A stretch of 64,000 nucleotides of DNA from Nocardia puris (GTDB lineage: Bacteria > Actinomycetota > Actinomycetes > Mycobacteriales > Mycobacteriaceae), in assembly GCF_003315035.1 (NCBI RefSeq), contig NZ_QNRE01000002.1, positions 62,001 to 126,000 of the forward strand. The letters are read 5' to 3'. Under the pieces are notes generated by a model. The model was not told where the DNA came from, made no database searches, and was given only the letters and a program-made list of their open reading frames with translations. Below, piece after piece: positions 27,419 through 35,888 of this stretch (within the stretch, counting starts at the first letter, position 1; each line of letters opens with the position of its first letter). The position numbers were made by a program, and so were the translations under genes.

Positions 27419-29161
27419 TCAGGACTTGGTGAGCGTGCCTTCCATCGCGCCCGCCAGGCCCGGGGTGGTGTAGCGGACGGTCCCGTCGGGCTGGAGCGTC
27501 ACCGTGGACGTGGAGCCCTCGTCGACGCAGGTGCCGGGATTCTCGGTGAGCCGCGCGACCAGGGTGATGGAGTTCTCCGTCGCGGCGGTCAGGCGCTCGG
27601 CGCGACCGCAGCGCGTGCCGGAGAGCCTGCCGGTGTTGGCGGAGGTGGCGACCTCGTCGCCGACCGCGCCCTCCCGGATGGTGATCTCGAGGTCGAAGGT
27701 GAAGATCGGGTCGGCGACGGTGCCCCGCCACGTCCCGACCAGCGCGCTGGGCACCGCCGAGGCCGCCGCGGCGGCGGTCGCGGTGGCGGCGGTGGTGGTC
27801 GTCGTGGTCGTGCTCTCGGCGGATGTGGTGACCTGCGTGGTGGTATCCGCCGCCGACGGCCCGGAGTCGTTGTCCCGCAACTGCGTTCCGATGACGTACG
27901 CGCCCGCAGCCACCAGCACGGCGACCACCGCGAGCGCGGCCAGCAGGGGGCCACGCTTCGACTTTGCTGGCGGCCGCTGCCCATACCCCGGCTGGTCGAC
28001 GGAGTTGTGCTGCGGGGAAAAGTGATTCGCCCGCTGATCTACGGAGTTGTGCTGCGGAGCAAAGTGACTCGACTGCTGATACCCGGCCTGCGGCCCCGGT
28101 CCACCCGCGTAGGGCCCCGGTGCGTACCCGGAGGTCGTCGGCGGTGGAGTGTGGTGGGAGCCGGACGAATAGCTGTTCTGCTGGGTGCCGTTCGGAAAAC
28201 CTTGCGGCCCGGGGTTGGTATGCGGTCGCGCGGGCGTGCCCCCCGTCGCCGGGTGCGTCGGCAGGTCGAGCGGCCCGGAATCCAGATCGAGCAGCCGGAC
28301 CGCCCGGACGCTCACCTCCTCCAGGACCGCGGGCGGCAACCAGCCCGTGCGCTCGGGCGCGCCGAGCGCCCCCAGGTCGTCGAGCAGGCGCGCGGGTGCC
28401 GGCCGGGCGGCCGGATCCTTGGCCAGGCAGGACGCGACGATCGGACGCAATCGCTCCGGCACCGCGTCCAGGCGCGGATCCTCGTAGACGATGCGCCACA
28501 GCAGGTGCATGGTCTCGCCGGTCCCGAACGGTCCCTGCCCGGTCGCGGCGAAGGTGAGCACACCGCCGAGGGCGAACACGTCGCTCGCCGGCCCGACCGG
28601 CTCGCCGGTCACCTGTTCGGGGCACATGAAACCCGGTGAGCCGACGACCTTTCCGGTCGTGGTGAGCGCGGTGTCCTCCACGGCGCGCGCGATGCCGAAG
28701 TCGATCACCTTCGGCCCGTCCACGGCCAGCAGCACATTCGACGGTTTGAGGTCGCGGTGCACCACGCCCGCCTCGTGCACCGCGACCAGGGCCGCCGCCA
28801 GCCCGCGCGCCAGCGCGAGTAACGTGTCCTCGCCGAACGGCCCGAAGGTCTCGACGGCCTCCGACAGCGCGAACCCGGCCACATAGCCGGTCGCCAGCCA
28901 CGGCGGGTCGGCGTCGACGTCGGCGTCGAGCACCGGGGCGGTGAAGCGGCCGCCCACGCGCTGGGCGGCCGCCACCTCGCGGCGGAAGCGGGCCCGGAAT
29001 TCGGTGTCGCCCACCAGATCCGGGCGGATCACCTTCACCGCGACGGTGCGGCCACCGGTGTTGCGCCCGAGGTACACCTTGCCCATTCCGCCCGCGCCGA
29101 GGACGCCGAGGATCCGGTAGTCCCCGATCCAGCGGGGATCGTCCAAGCCGAGCGGTCGCAC
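27419..29161 (-). CDS. transmembrane Ser/Thr protein kinase (Pkn-type)
   Basis: 580 residues. The kinase domain (about 10-270) has the glycine loop GAGGMGKVYLG, the catalytic Lys in VAVKVIRP, HRDLKPSNVLL and DFG in KVIDFGIARA. A Pro/Gln/Gly-rich cytosolic linker (about 290-400) contains a tandem 14-residue repeat. One membrane helix follows (about 402-423, LLAALAVVAVLVAAGAYVI), then a Thr-rich stalk and an extracellular beta-rich domain (about 470-580, LVGTWRGTVADPIFTF) found beside several nocardial kinases. A sensor kinase for an unknown envelope cue. It may share a transcript with the luciferase-like gene behind it. Confidence 0.9.
   Translation of the reverse strand: MRPLGLDDPRWIGDYRILGVLGAGGMGKVYLGRNTGGRTVAVKVIRPDLVGDTEFRARFRREVAAAQRVGGRFTAPVLDADVDADPPWLATGYVAGFALSEAVETFGPFGEDTLLALARGLAAALVAVHEAGVVHRDLKPSNVLLAVDGPKVIDFGIARAVEDTALTTTGKVVGSPGFMCPEQVTGEPVGPASDVFALGGVLTFAATGQGPFGTGETMHLLWRIVYEDPRLDAVPERLRPIVASCLAKDPAARPAPARLLDDLGALGAPERTGWLPPAVLEEVSVRAVRLLDLDSGPLDLPTHPATGGTPARPHTNPGPQGFPNGTQQNSYSSGSHHTPPPTTSGYAPGPYAGGPGPQAGYQQSSHFAPQHNSVDQRANHFSPQHNSVDQPGYGQRPPAKSKRGPLLAALAVVAVLVAAGAYVIGTQLRDNDSGPSAADTTTQVTTSAESTTTTTTTAATATAAAAASAVPSALVGTWRGTVADPIFTFDLEITIREGAVGDEVATSANTGRLSGTRCGRAERLTAATENSITLVARLTENPGTCVDEGSTSTVTLQPDGTVRYTTPGLAGAMEGTLTKS
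27992..28075. repeat. two tandem 42-bp units in the kinase linker
   Basis: Two adjacent 42-base units (27992-28033 and 28034-28075) encode HFAPQHNSVDQRAN and HFSPQHNSVDQPGY. Nucleotide identity is high but not perfect. The repeat lies in the low-complexity linker, so copy number could vary without harming the kinase. Confidence 0.7.
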
Positions 29162-29180
29162 CCGGACAGGCTACCGTCGC

Positions 29181-30101
29181 TCAGAGTTGCGGCCGGACCT
29201 GGTCGGCGATGAGGGCGAGATGGTCCAGATCGGCCAGGTCCAGGATCTGGAGGTAGATCCGCTCGGTGCCCACCTCGGCGTAGCGGCCGATCTTGTCGAC
29301 CACCTCGGCGGGGGAACCGGCCAGGCCGTTGGTCTTCAGCTCGTCCACCTCTCGGCCGATCGCGGCCGCCCGCCGCGCCACCTCGGCGTCGGTGCCGCCG
29401 ACGCAGGCGACCAGCGCGTTGGAGTACACCAGGTCGCCGGGCTGCCTGCCGTGCTCGCGGACCGCCGCGCGCACCCGCTCGAACTGCGCCGCCGTGTCCT
29501 CGAGGGAGGCGAAGGGCAGGTTGAACTCGGTGGCGTAGCGCGCCGCCAGGCGCGGTGTGCGGGTGGGACCGTTGCCGCCGATCAGGATCGGCACCGGATC
29601 CTGCGCCGGTTTGGGCAGCGCGGGCGAGTCGGTGAGCGTGTAGTGGGCGCCGTCGAAGCTGAACGTGTCGCCGACCTTGGTGGACCACAGGCCGGTGATG
29701 ATCGCGAGCTGTTCCTCGAGCCGCGAGAACTTGTCCTTGGGGAACGGGATGCCGTACGCGGTGTGCTCCTCGGCGAACCAGCCGCTGCCGATGCCCAACT
29801 CGACGCGCCCGCCCGACATCCGGTCCACCTGCGCGACCTGGATCGCCAGCGGGCCGGGTAGCCGGAAGGTGGCGGCGGTCACCAGGGTGCCGAGGCGGAT
29901 GGTGCTGGTCTCGCGCGCGAGCCCGGCCAGGGTGATCCACGCGTCGGTGGGGCCGGGCAGCCCGTCGGAGTCGCCCATCGCCAGATAGTGGTCGGAGCGG
30001 AAGAACGCGTCGTAGCCCAGGTCCTCCGCGGTTTTCGCGACGGTGAGCAGGGTGTCGTAGTCCGCGCCTTGCTGCGGTTCGGTGAAGATTCGCAGTTTCA
30101 T
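29181..30101 (-). CDS. F420-dependent luciferase-like oxidoreductase (TIGR03560-type)
   Basis: 306 residues from ATG 30101 (MKLRIFTEPQQGADYDTLL). A further ATG at 30110 adds three residues. TIM-barrel motifs of the luciferase-like group: AEDLGYDAFFRSDHYLAMG, TSTIRLGTLVTAATFRLPG, VELGIGSGWFAEEHTAYGIPF and PILIGGNGPTRTPRLAARYA. Such proteins use reduced F420 as hydride donor in actinomycetes. The substrate is unknown. It is divergent from gluconokinase. Confidence 0.88.
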   Translation of the reverse strand: MKLRIFTEPQQGADYDTLLTVAKTAEDLGYDAFFRSDHYLAMGDSDGLPGPTDAWITLAGLARETSTIRLGTLVTAATFRLPGPLAIQVAQVDRMSGGRVELGIGSGWFAEEHTAYGIPFPKDKFSRLEEQLAIITGLWSTKVGDTFSFDGAHYTLTDSPALPKPAQDPVPILIGGNGPTRTPRLAARYATEFNLPFASLEDTAAQFERVRAAVREHGRQPGDLVYSNALVACVGGTDAEVARRAAAIGREVDELKTNGLAGSPAEVVDKIGRYAEVGTERIYLQILDLADLDHLALIADQVRPQL

Positions 30102-30186
30102 GGTCTCCATCGTGCCCGAGTCCGGCGCGCGGGGGCGTTACCGTCGGGTTGCCGCGCACGCGGTACGGGTGAGACGAGGAGGATCG

Positions 30187-30705
30187 GTGGGCGCAGACGA
30201 GGCCGCGAAGCCGCTGGTGGTGGCGATGGGGGTGTCCGGGTCGGGCAAGTCCACGGCGGGCGCGGCGGTGGCCGCCGCGCTGGGCGTGGAGTACGCCGAG
30301 GGCGACGCCTTCCACCCCGAGGCCAATCTGGCGAAGATGGCGGCGGGCAGCCCGCTCGACGACGCCGACCGCGCGCCCTGGCTGGACCGCATCGCCGCCT
30401 GGCTGGCGGAGCGCGGCGAGCGGGGCGGGGTGGTGAGCTGCTCGGCGCTGAAGGTGAGCTACCGCGACCGCCTGCGCGCCGCCGCGCCCGACCTGTTCTT
30501 CCTGCACCTGACCGCGTCGTACGAGGAACTGTCCCGGCGGATGCGGACCAGGCCGGGCCACTTCATGCCCGCGAGCCTGCTGGACTCCCAGCTCGCCGAC
30601 CTGCAACCGCTGACCGCGGCCGAGCGCGGGATCGTCGTCGACGCCACGCGCCCGGCGGAGGAACTGGCGCAGGAGGCGCTGACGGCGTTGGGTTGTAGCC
30701 GCTGA
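30187..30705 (+). CDS. gluconokinase (GntK type)
   Basis: Phosphorylates gluconate to 6-phosphogluconate. The start is GTG 30187 behind GAGGAGG (30176-30182). The 172-residue product matches the compact GntK length. P-loop GVSGSGKSTAG (about 16-26), YAEGDAFHPEANLAKM for gluconate binding, SCSALKVSYRDRLR, and RPGHFMPASLLDSQLADL for the lid are all intact. It is flanked by unrelated genes, with no gluconate transporter beside it. The nearby quinoprotein of the sugar dehydrogenase family could supply gluconate, but that is speculation. Confidence 0.9.
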   Translation: MGADEAAKPLVVAMGVSGSGKSTAGAAVAAALGVEYAEGDAFHPEANLAKMAAGSPLDDADRAPWLDRIAAWLAERGERGGVVSCSALKVSYRDRLRAAAPDLFFLHLTASYEELSRRMRTRPGHFMPASLLDSQLADLQPLTAAERGIVVDATRPAEELAQEALTALGCSR

Positions 30706-30727
30706 ACGTGCCGGCGCGCCCGGTGCG

Positions 30728-31516
30728 CTAAGGAGCAGCCGGGCACGGCCCCGACACCACCGGAATGCACGCCCCCGTGGCGTCGGAGAGCAACAGCCCG
30801 CCGCCGACGACCAGCGCGCCCACGGCGATCGCCGCGAAGAACAGCACCCACAGGATGGCGGGGAGGTGGGTGAGCCGGGCCAGCTGGTCGGCGTCGGAGT
30901 CGACGTCGGCGGGGTTGCGCCAGCGCCTGCGGCGGCCGCGCTGCATCTCGATGACCGGCCGCAGTCCCGCGAACAGCAGGAACCACGCGGACAGGAACGC
31001 GAACGCCGCCTGCCAGGTGTCGTCGCCGAACCACGACACCGCGAACACCGCGCCGCCCACCACGAGCACGCTGAACAGCCCGTAGAAGTTGCGGATCTTG
31101 ATCAGCACCGCCGCCAGCAACAACAGGGTGGTCCACAACATCAGCGTGATCCGCTCGGTCGCCAGCAGCGCCGCGAAACCCAACCCCAGCAGAGGCGGCG
31201 CGGGATAGCCCGCCATGGCGGTGAGGATCATGCCGAGCCCGTACGGTTTGCCGCTCGAGACCGTCAGACCGGAGGTGTCGGAGTGCAGGGTGATGCTGTT
31301 GAGCCTGCGGCCGGTGAGCAGCGCGACGAAGGCGTGGCCGCCCTCGTGGGCGATGGTGACCACGTTGCGGGTGACGCGCCACAGCGGTCCGTACCCCACC
31401 AGCACCAGGGCCGCGACGGCGGTCACGACCACCAGTTGCCAGGGCGGCGGGGTCTGCGTGGTGGTCAGCCGATCCGCGATGGAGGCGCCGCGATCGACGA
31501 GTTCTGCGGTGTTCAC
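30728..31516 (-). CDS. M50-type membrane metalloprotease-like protein
   Basis: 262 residues with about seven membrane segments. The zinc motif HEGGH (HExxH) is in NVVTIAHEGGHAFVALLTG near residue 58, as in the M50B peptidase-like family of actinobacteria. A cytosolic loop with RGRRRRWRNP (about 188) separates the last helices. It ends CIPVVSGPCPAAP with two cysteines. Family members are often annotated only as M50 family protein; the substrate is unknown. Confidence 0.8.
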   Translation of the reverse strand: MNTAELVDRGASIADRLTTTQTPPPWQLVVVTAVAALVLVGYGPLWRVTRNVVTIAHEGGHAFVALLTGRRLNSITLHSDTSGLTVSSGKPYGLGMILTAMAGYPAPPLLGLGFAALLATERITLMLWTTLLLLAAVLIKIRNFYGLFSVLVVGGAVFAVSWFGDDTWQAAFAFLSAWFLLFAGLRPVIEMQRGRRRRWRNPADVDSDADQLARLTHLPAILWVLFFAAIAVGALVVGGGLLLSDATGACIPVVSGPCPAAP

Positions 31517-31574
31517 CGCCGCACCCTACCGGCCGCGCGCGCGAAACGCACCGGGGCGCCGACGGATCCGGCGC

Positions 31575-32627
31575 TCAGGCCAGGTGCACCACGGCGTCGC
31601 TGCCCGCCGACCGCCGCGCCGCCTCCAGCACGCGCAGCACCGCGACCGCGTCGTGCGGATCGACCGGGGCGTGCGCGCCGTCCAGGATCGCCGCCGCCAT
31701 CGCCGTGTAGAAGGCGGGGTAGTCGCCGGGCAGGGTGGGGTAGGGCGTGAGGTCGGGGTCGGCGCCGAGCAGCCCCCACCGGTCGGGTTCGACCGTGCCC
31801 CAACCCTCTTCGCGGGGATCGCCCCCGGCGCGCAGCGCGTCCTCCTGCGGGTCGAGGCCGTAGGTGACGTACCCCGACTCCGACCCGAGCACCCGGAACC
31901 GCGGCCCCAGTTGCGGGGTCACCGCGCCCATCGACAGGTGCGAGCGCACGCCCGAGGTGTGGGTGAGCGCGAGGAACGCGTCGTCGTCGGTGGTGACGCC
32001 CGCGCGCCGGTTGTCCAGCTCCGCGTACACCGACCGCGCCGGACCGAACAGCGTCAACGCCTGGTCGACCAAGTGGCTGCCGAGATCGAGCAGGGTGCCC
32101 GCGCCGTCGGCCACGCCGCCGACCTCGCGCCAGCCGCCCTTGGGCACCGGCCGCCACCGCTCGAAGCGCGATTCGAACCGGCGCACCTCGCCCAGTTCCC
32201 CGCCCTCGACGAGCGCGCGCACGGTGCGGAAGTCGCCGTCCCACCGGCGATTCTGGAAGACCGAGAGCGGAACGCCCGCGTGTTCGGCACGCCGCAGGAC
32301 GTCCTCGGCCTCGGCAGACGTCACCGCGAACGGTTTGTCGACCACCGCCGGGACACCGGCGTCCACGGCGCGGCGGGCGATCAGCGCGTGCGTCCGGTTG
32401 GGCGTCGCGACCACGACGAGCCCGAAATCGCCGATCGCGGCGAACAACGCGTCCACGTCCGGGAACACCCGCACGCCCGGGTGCGCGCGGCGCGCCTGCT
32501 CGGCCCGCTCCGGTGACCCGGTCACCACGGCGGCCACCCGCATTCTCGGTTGCGCCGCGATCAGCGGTGCGTGGAACACCGCACCGGCCAGCCCGTACCC
32601 GACGATCGCCACGTCCACGCTGCTCAT
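31575..32627 (-). CDS. Gfo/Idh/MocA-family NAD(P)-dependent oxidoreductase
   Basis: 350 residues. The N-terminal Rossmann motif is VDVAIVGYGLAGAVFHAPLI. The family E/D-K-P motif is VDKPFAVTSAEAEDVL, where Lys is catalytic. The C-terminal substrate domain has a HLVDQALTLFGP helix. The ATG at 32627 abuts GGGGAG with no spacer, so GTG at 32618 (V4), nine bases from that site, may be the true start. The long upstream extension runs into the nar remnant and is not coding. It sits 11 bases behind the remnant of a membrane-protein gene, its former operon partner. Confidence 0.85.
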   Translation of the reverse strand: MSSVDVAIVGYGLAGAVFHAPLIAAQPRMRVAAVVTGSPERAEQARRAHPGVRVFPDVDALFAAIGDFGLVVVATPNRTHALIARRAVDAGVPAVVDKPFAVTSAEAEDVLRRAEHAGVPLSVFQNRRWDGDFRTVRALVEGGELGEVRRFESRFERWRPVPKGGWREVGGVADGAGTLLDLGSHLVDQALTLFGPARSVYAELDNRRAGVTTDDDAFLALTHTSGVRSHLSMGAVTPQLGPRFRVLGSESGYVTYGLDPQEDALRAGGDPREEGWGTVEPDRWGLLGADPDLTPYPTLPGDYPAFYTAMAAAILDGAHAPVDPHDAVAVLRVLEAARRSAGSDAVVHLA

Positions 32628-32637
32628 CTCCCCGACG

Positions 32638-32781
32638 CTACCGCCCGTCCGCGCGGGGCTGCGGTGAGCGCGCCCGATCCGGGGCGAACGCGGTGCGGTC
32701 GGAGATGAGCGCGGCGAGGGTGAACAGCCACGCGCCCACCGCCACCACCAGCAGCAGCCTGCCGAGCAACGGCAATCCGCC
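32638..32781 (-). pseudogene. 3' remnant of a membrane-protein gene
   Basis: The minus strand encodes GGLPLLGRLLLVVAVGAWLF, then TLAALISDRTAF, and a stop (TAG) at 32638-32640, 10 bases before the oxidoreductase start. This looks like the last membrane helix and tail of an integral membrane protein. Upstream of about 32781 the same frame runs antisense into narG sequence and no longer looks like protein. The 5' part of the gene was therefore lost at the junction with the nar remnant. The family is not recognisable from 45 residues. Confidence 0.5.
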
Positions 32782-33053
32782 GACGTCGACACGTTCTTCC
32801 GCGACCGCTGGAGCCACGACGAAGTCGTGTACTCGACGCGCGGCGTGAACTGCACGGGGTCGTGCCGGTGGAAGGTGTACGTCGAGGACGGCATCATCAC
32901 CTGGGAGACCCAGGCCACCGACTATCCCTCCGTCGGCGCGGACCGCCCGGAGCACGGGCCGCGCGGCTGCCCGCGCGGCGCCGCCTTCTCCTGGTACACG
33001 TATTCGCCCACCCGTGTGCGGTATCCGTACGTGCGCGGCGTGCTGCTCGAGCA
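32782..33053 (+). pseudogene. narG: narG fragment (nitrate reductase alpha subunit, N-terminal part only)
   Basis: The frame reads DVDTFFRDRWSHDEVVYSTR, then NCTGSCRWKVYVEDGIITWE and PRGCPRGAAFSWYTYSPTRV, ending RGVLLE. This is the N-terminal iron-sulfur and Mo-cofactor region of NarG, about residues 40-127 of a protein of about 1,240 aa. The first 40 residues are absent, replaced by the tail of an opposite-strand gene. Everything after GVLLE is gone, fused at about 33053 to the middle of narH. Dead gene; no molybdopterin site remains. Confidence 0.85.
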
Positions 33054-34033
33054 AGCGCGTCGAGGACGGGATCGTGCTGGTGGATCAGGACAGCTGCCGG
33101 GGCTGGCGCATGTGCGTGACCGGATGTCCTTACAAGAAGGTGTATTTCAACCACCGCACCGGGAAAGCGGAGAAGTGCACGTTCTGCTATCCGCGCGTGG
33201 AGGTCGGGTTGCCGACCGTCTGCTCGGAGACCTGCATGGGGCGGCTGTGTTACCTGGGTGTGGTGCTCTACGACGCCGATCGCGTCGCCGAGGCCGCTGC
33301 GACTCCCGACGAAAAGGATTTGTATGAAGCGCAATTGGGCGTGTTCCTCGACCCCGAGGATGCCGAGGTGCGCCAGGAAGCCGAGCGGGCCGGGATCGCG
33401 CCGGACTGGATCGACGCCGCCCGCCGCTCACCGGTGCGCGCGCTCATCAGCGAGTATCGGGTGGCGCTGCCGCTGCATCCGGAATTCCCCACCCTGCCGA
33501 TGGTCTGGTACATCCCGCCGCTGTCGCCGGTGGTGGACGCGTTGACGGCGACCGGATTCGACGGCGAGGACGCGCACAACCTGTTCGGCGCCATCGGCTC
33601 GCTGCGCATCCCGCTGGAATACCTCGCCGAACTGTTCACCGCCGGTGACCCGGTGCCGGTGCGCGACGCGCTGGCGCGGCTGGCGGCGATGCGCTCCTAC
33701 CTGCGCGACATCAATCCGGCGGAGCCGCCCCGACGAGTCGATCGCCACCGCCGTCGGCATGACCGGCGCACAGCTCTTCGACCTGCACCGCCTGCTCGCC
33801 GTCGCGAAATACGAAGAGCGCTACGTCATTCCGACCGCGGCGGCCGGTGACGCGCGGCAGCTGGAGGAGTCGGCGCTGCCGCAGGGGTGCAGCCTCGACT
33901 TCGACGGTGGTCCGGGGATGGGCGGCCCGGCCCGTTCGGGGACGAGTCGGGCCGCAAGTTCCTACCGCTGGCCACCGTCGAGAGCTTCCACGCCTTGCGC
34001 CGCAGGCAGACCGCCGACGAGGAGGCGGGATGA
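33054..34033 (+). pseudogene. narH: narH fragment (nitrate reductase beta subunit), 5' deleted and twice frameshifted
   Basis: Begins inside NarH at KRVEDGIVLVDQDSCRGWRM and continues CVTGCPYKKVYFNHRTGKAE, CTFCYPRVEVG, YIPPLSPVVDALTA and MRSYLRDINPAEP in one frame. It shifts near 33725 to DESIATAVGMTGAQLFDLHR and YEERYVIPTA. It shifts again near 33930 to FGDESGRKFLPLATVESF and ends RRRQTADEEAG at TGA 34031-34033. The first 200 or so residues, including the first cysteine clusters, are deleted. The stop still overlaps the narJ ATG, showing the original operon spacing. Confidence 0.85.
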
Positions 34034-34550
34034 GCACTCGGCCCGCGTTCTACCAGGCGGTCGCGGACTGCCTGGACTATCCGGACGAGCGGTTCGCGTC
34101 CCGGCTGCAGCTGCCGGCCGCGTGCGCGCCGGAGCTGCGTCCATTCCTCGGGTACGCGGCGTCGGTGCCGTTGGGCGCGCTCGCCGAAACCTATGTGCGC
34201 ACTGTCGATTTCCACAACCGGCATTGCCTGCACCTGACCTGGTGGCTGGACGGCGACACCCGCAGGCGCGAGGAATCCCTGGTGGCGCTGAAACATCGGC
34301 ATCGCGCGGCCGGGCTCGAGCTGGCGGGCGCGGAACTGCCGGACTACCTGCCGCTGGTGCACGAGTACGTGGCCGCCACGGGGGACCGGGACGTCCTGCT
34401 CGAGCACCGGCCCGGGGTAGAGCTGCTGCGGATCGCGCTGGGGGGAACGACGGTCCGTACGCACAGGTCGTGGCGGCGCTGTGCGGGGCGCTGCCGAGGC
34501 CGTCGCCGCGCGACCGGGACGCCGCCCGCGCGCTGGCGCAGGCGGGCCCG
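34030..34550 (+). pseudogene. narJ: narJ remnant (nitrate reductase chaperone), frameshifted and fused into narI
   Basis: The ATG at 34030 (ATGA overlap with narH) reads STRPAFYQAVADCLDYPDER, then AETYVRTVDFHNRHCLHLTW, GDTRRREESL and LPDYLPLVHEYVA. This is good NarJ sequence to LLRIALGG. An indel in the G-run near 34440 moves the frame to NDGPYAQVVAALCGALPRP, then ALAQAGP. There it meets narI sequence; the NarJ end and narI start are missing. NarJ is normally about 200 aa; roughly 170 are represented here. Confidence 0.8.
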
Positions 34551-35064
34551 AATCCCGCACCGACGCCGTCGGATTCGACGAGCACGCCTATCACCTGCTG
34601 TCGTTGTTCGGCGGGACGGCGGCGGGTGTGCTCACGGTGGTGGGCCTGGCGGTGCTGGTGTACCGGCGGCGCACCAGGGCGGCGGTCTTCCGCGCCACCA
34701 CCCGCAACGACAAGCAGATGTACCTGGTGCTGGTGTCGGCCATCGTCCTGGGTATGTGGGCCAAACTCTCCCAGTCGCGGATCGACGAGGGCTACGACTA
34801 CCGGCAGACCATCGCGCCGTGGGCGCGCGGCATCGTGACGCTGAACTCCGACCCGTCGCTGATGGCGGGGGTGCCGCTGTCGTATCAGCTCCACGCGGTG
34901 ATCGGGATGGTGTTGATCGCGCTGGTGCCGTTCACCCGGCTGGTGCACATGTTCAGCGCGCCCGTGGGGTACCTGTTCCGGCCCTGCATCGTCTACCGGT
35001 CGCGCGATCCCCGGCAGCTCGGGGAGCGGGCGCCCCGCCCGGCTGGGAGCCGGTGGAACGGTAG
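34547..35064 (+). pseudogene. narI: narI remnant (cytochrome b gamma subunit), N-terminus deleted, frameshift near the end
   Basis: From PESRTDAVGFDEHAYHLLSL the frame continues through membrane helices (GVLTVVGLAVLVYRRR, DKQMYLVLVSAIVLGMWAKL, LSYQLHAVIGMVLIALVPF) to RLVHMFSAPVGYLFRP. The first 70 or so residues, with the first helices and haem-ligand histidines, are absent. Near 35040 one C seems lost in a C-run (CCCCGCCCGG). The original end GWEPVER with TAG at 35062-35064 is in another frame, while the present frame reads on into the next gene. Non-functional. Confidence 0.82.
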
Positions 35065-35131
35065 ACAATCAGGCCAGACCTTGGTGACTGGCTCTGTTCA
35101 CGCAGTCCAGTGGTGGCCCATCCTGGTCTGC

Positions 35132-35764
35132 ATGCTTGTGCGTCGGTTGGTCGCGCTCTACAGCGGACTGTGGTTGTACGGCTTCTCCATGGCGGTCATG
35201 GTGCGCGCCGGTCTCGGGCTCGACCCGTGGGACGTGTTCCACCAGGGCGTGGCGGGCCACGTCCCGCTGAGCTTCGGCATGGTCACCGCGGTCACGGGCG
35301 CCGTGGTGCTGCTGCTGTGGATTCCGTTGCGGCAGCGGCCCGGTCTGGGCACGATCAGCAACATCGTGGTGATCGGCGTCTCGGTGGACGCGGGCCTGTG
35401 GTTGCTGCCCGAGTGGGAATCGATGCCCGTGCGGGTGGGCGCGATGCCGGCGGCGGTGGTGCTCAACGCGGCGGCGACCGTGCTGTACATCGGCGCGGGC
35501 ATGGGGCCGGGACCGCGTGATGGACTGATGACTGGACTGGTCCGGCGCACCGGGTGGTCGGTGCGCGTGGTCCGCACCGGCATCGAAGTGGCCGTGCTGG
35601 CCACCGGCTGGCTGCTCGGCGGCACGGTCGGCGTGGGCACCCTGGCGTACGCCTTCGGCATCGGGCCGCTGATCCAGCTCATGATTCCGTTCGTCGACCG
35701 GTACCTGCCCGGATTCCATCCGGTGCGGGCGCGCGCCGACGAGCCCGTGCCGGTGGCCGACTGA
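35132..35764 (+). CDS. YczE/YyaS/YitT-family membrane protein
   Basis: 210 residues from ATG 35132 (MLVRRLVALYSGLWLYGFSM). The broken narI frame runs into this gene, but the methionine and family N-terminus mark the true start. It has about five membrane helices and the family signature MVRAGLGLDPWDVFHQGVA. A short GPGPRDGLMTGLVRRTG loop and a C-terminal tail RARADEPVPVAD follow. Bacillus YczE is linked to surfactin-type production by an unknown mechanism; actinobacterial members are uncharacterised. Confidence 0.8.
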   Translation: MLVRRLVALYSGLWLYGFSMAVMVRAGLGLDPWDVFHQGVAGHVPLSFGMVTAVTGAVVLLLWIPLRQRPGLGTISNIVVIGVSVDAGLWLLPEWESMPVRVGAMPAAVVLNAAATVLYIGAGMGPGPRDGLMTGLVRRTGWSVRVVRTGIEVAVLATGWLLGGTVGVGTLAYAFGIGPLIQLMIPFVDRYLPGFHPVRARADEPVPVAD

Positions 35765-35888
35765 CGGCGGCGGTCCGAGAGGCCGAGATGTCGATGCCCT
35801 CGGACGCCGCTCGAATCGTCCGAAGGAAGGTCGCCCAGTAGTACGAACGGCCGACTCCCGCGGCGTTGCGACGCGCGAAGGTATCCAT

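Noticed and set aside
34547..35764. NarI-YczE fusion protein
   Set aside because: The frame is continuous only because one C is missing near 35040. The native narI stop at 35062 and a good YczE start at 35132 show two genes.
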